Source: Pteria penguin
Taxonomy: Eukaryota > Mollusca > Bivalvia > Pterioida > Pteriidae
Assembly (NCBI GenBank): GCA_035048485.1
Contig: CM068585.1
Coordinates: 56,888,198 to 56,952,197 of the forward strand
Direction of reading: 5' to 3'
Length of the DNA: 64,000 bases
The notes below the pieces were generated by a model, which did not search any database, had not been told where the DNA came from, and worked only from the letters and a program-made list of their open reading frames with translations. Both the position numbers and the translations under genes were made by a program. Positions 61,223-64,000 of the stretch are shown in pieces (position 1 is the stretch's first letter; each line of letters begins with the position of its first letter).

Positions 61223-63310
61223 TATTTTATTACAAAAAAGCCGCATTTATTTCAACAGCCTAATAAATGACAGCAAATTCTATTAAAAAGAGGATATCTG
61301 ACCTACATGCTAAATATGTCTTTCTTCCTGCTGATAAAGCAGGTAATAACATAATTGTTGTTTGAAAACTATATTATATTGAAGTACTTAAAAACGAATT
61401 AAACTCCACTCATACATATATGGAAAGCCCTACCTCAAAAGACAGCACCTTGCACGATCACCTCATGACCATGTCCGACTTCAAAATTAAAACTGATAAA
61501 TCTGATCTACATGTACCAACCATGTATTGGCTACCAAAACTACATAAAAGTCCATATAAATCACGTTTCATATTTAATTCTAACCACTGCTCTACTACGA
61601 TACTATCGAAACATATTACGTCTGCTCTAACTGCTATAAAAGATCATATTATCAAATATTGTGATGTCGCATTTCATAATAGTAACATCAATTACTTTTG
61701 GTCAATTAAAAATTGCCATGAAGTTATAGACACACTTCTTTCACTAAATTTCAAAGCTACTCAAATTTCTACATTTGATTTTTCTACACTTTATATATCT
61801 CTGCCTCATGATTTGATTAAAAGCAAGTTGCTGTCTCTTATACAATGGTGTTTTCACAGAGAATCTAAAACTTACACATGTACATGTACTTCCAGTAACT
61901 CCGGATTCTTTTCTAACAAACAATATACCTTCATCTAAATACTGGACTTGCAAGGAATTATGTAAAGTACTAGATTTTCTCATGAATAATATTTTTGTAC
62001 AGTTTGATGGCAAGATATATCAACAAATAGTTGGGATTCCTATGGGTACTAACTGTGCGCCTCTGATAGCAGATTTATTTCTTTATCATTATAATAGGGA
62101 TTTTATGGTTTCTATTCAAAAATCAAAACGTTTCGACCTCCTTGAAAAATTTAAGAATACTTGCAGATAATATGTTGGTTATCGACAACCCTGCATGCGA
62201 ACAATTTATATCAGAAATATATCCACCAGAGCTCAAATTGAATAAAGCTAATACTTGAGATAAATCTACACCTTTCTTAGATATGAACATCAAAATTATC
62301 AACCACCTAATATATACTAATATTTATGATAAATGTGTGGAATTTGGATTTCCTATTGTAAATTTTCTTTACTTGGGATGTCCCTCGACTCCCATCATAT
62401 GGTATCTATAAATCTCAATTAGTTCGATTTCTCAAAGGCTGCACCGATGTTTTGGACTTTCATAAACGAAATTTACAAATTTCTAATAAACTTTTAACTC
62501 AGGGTTACAGATATCACAAGTTTAGAAAAAAATTCGGCAAATTCTTTACATCATATTCAGAACTTCTATCTAAATTTGGAAATATTTCTTTTCAACACTA
62601 TGTATCCAATGGAATTTCCCATCCTAATTATTACGGTGATCTCGTATATAAACTAAGGAAAGTAAAAGGCTCCGATAACGTTATTTTATCATGTAATAAA
62701 ATAGTCAAACGTCTTCTAAATAGACAATATGACATTGAGATCATCAAAAAGACTATAGGTCTTGTATTTGGCCCCTCTACAGCCTTATACAGACTTTGTA
62801 CGCTTGAACGTTGTACGCTGACTAACAGGGCGGTGGGGACTATATGACGGGCCTTGTCCAAACCTCTTTCAGAGGAGAAATGGACCTGAACCCCGTCCCC
62901 TCTGACAGTTAGTCGGGACTCCTACAGATCTAGGGTCTTAGCTCGCTTTCAGACTGGCAGAGCACGATTAATCATGTTGATGTAGCATATATTTTATATC
63001 ATTATGTGTTTTACAATACCTTACGTGTTGATATATGTTTACCCGTGGTCTTTACATGGAGGATTATTTATTAATTTTTACGTCCTTTGATTGTTCTGCT
63101 GTTACGGTGAGTGGGAAGGTGGGCCCGTAAACCGGTTAACCACATCATTTGTTTGGCTTTTGTTAAATTAAATGACTGTTCTAAGTCGGTATCGTAATAC
63201 CACTACAATCAAATATTTTTATAATATGTTATATGTGCTAGTATATTATTGATATTCATGTATTCTATAGTTCAATGGCATATAACTGAGCCAGTAACTC
63301 CTCTTTATTC
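61223..63310 (+). mobile_element. PLE copy with most of the reverse transcriptase, plus strand
   Basis: Encodes KRISDLHAKYVFLPADKAGN, VPTMYWLPKLHKSPYKSRF, STFDFSTLYISLPHDLIKSK (motif A), IYQQIVGIPMGTNCAPLIAD (motif B) and RLLNRQYDIEIIKKTIGLVF near the C-terminus, then the full 3' UTR ending at GAGCCAGTAACTCCTCTTTA. The YLDD motif is lost by a small deletion at about 62168 (CTTGCAGATAATATGTTGG), and a few frameshifts remain, so it is inactive. The 5' part is truncated into the minisatellite. No GIY-YIG domain is recognised. Confidence 0.9.
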
Positions 63311-64000
63311 CTTCCAAATAGGTTTAGAATGTGTTGCTCTCAAGCAAGAGATGATTATTCTCCCGGGCACCTGATTAATCCCTCTTAAGTGAATGTTGTT
63401 TTCAATGTGTTTTCCTTTTTGCTGATTTTGCATGCCCTTCGGTTTTATCCCTTATTGTACCATGTACTCTTATTACATTTTTCAGTTCTCTCATTCAATA
63501 ATAAACATGCGTTTGTATTATCTTCTTCGTGAAGCTATAAAAATTACATCTTGTGAAAGAAGAGGAGTAAATCAAAACTGCAACCTGGAACTAACAATAT
63601 TTCAATGGATTCATTTGAAACAAACAACGAAGAAGTATCGATCTTGAAAAGAATATGAATTTATCCGTTTCGTTCTGTAAATAAATTTGCATCGATCATC
63701 ATTATATCTAGCAAATACATTCTTACCCAGTTAATAAGCAATATATTGAAAATGTCGAATTATAAATACATAGACAATAAATGGCAGGTTATTGAACAAA
63801 TTACCATTTTTCCTGGATTTACCTAAACGGAAACATCGATTTGGGATTTGCAATATATTACATAAACAACATGAAATTTATTGCATCTTATGAAATGTAT
63901 TCGTTCATGCTTTATTTTTAATTTTGGTTTACTACCACACTGTTTATCTACTGGTAAAATAGAATTAGGGGAGATCTTCTTCCCAGATAATTAGCGGTAT

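Larger units (their letters stand above)
56855..64000 (+). repeat. Right copy of the long direct repeat (continues past window end)
   Basis: This is the second copy of the block at 115-6840, in the same orientation. It keeps a fuller PLE, about 5 instead of about 17 minisatellite units, an extra ~150-bp insertion at 60541-60690 and a rearranged second SINE. Because the left copy sits just upstream of the phosphatase gene, another copy of that gene may begin a little beyond the window. Confidence 0.9.

Overview
This is an intron-rich, AT-rich animal nuclear sequence. It looks molluscan, most likely from a bivalve, because it combines a lectin/EGF receptor phosphatase gene of a kind expanded in bivalves, Penelope-like retroelements (PLEs), tRNA-derived SINEs, and a dispersed repeat resembling one common in mussel and oyster genomes. 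The species cannot be named from the window.

Only one host protein-coding gene is recognisable. It lies on the + strand from about 7.6 kb to 48.3 kb and I assembled it by hand from 22 coding exons, nearly all with GT..AG borders and compatible phases. The predicted protein has about 1,020 residues: signal peptide, F-type-lectin/discoidin-like (F5/8C) domain, about 190 residues of Cys-rich EGF-like repeats, one transmembrane helix, a short juxtamembrane stretch, and two tandem protein-tyrosine-phosphatase (PTP) domains. D1 carries the WPD loop and the HCSAGIGRTG P-loop. D2 keeps the fold motifs but reads C-D-G-T-K-S-C at the P-loop, so its catalytic Arg is lost. Two exon joins in D1 are one base out of frame, which means either homopolymer/indel errors in the assembly or a damaged allele.

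Region by region: 0.1-6.8 kb is a mosaic of Tc1-like transposase relic, SINEs, a 43-bp minisatellite and an internally deleted PLE. The same mosaic returns in direct orientation at 56.86-64 kb, with a fuller PLE and a shorter minisatellite. The gene is therefore bracketed by long direct repeats about 56.7 kb apart, as expected inside a tandem gene array. The 11-kb intron 2 (8.3-19.3 kb) holds a 6-kb satellite of 33-bp units with a ~2.27-kb higher-order period, sandwiched between PLE fragments. Later introns carry PLE copies in both orientations, SINEs with clear target-site duplications, a second 33-bp minisatellite at 37.8 kb, and a ~350-366-bp repeat with a hammerhead-ribozyme-like core that occurs once as a head-to-tail dimer (retrozyme-like). 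From 48.3 to 56.8 kb there is no gene: a minus-strand PLE, a 28-bp minisatellite, an inverted pair of tetranucleotide arrays, and degenerate repeats.

The lectin/EGF ectodomain suggests a cell-surface receptor that links ligand recognition to dephosphorylation of cytoplasmic phosphotyrosine by D1, with D2 as a regulatory or docking pseudophosphatase. The rest of the window is mostly a record of repeat insertion, tandem duplication and decay around this gene.
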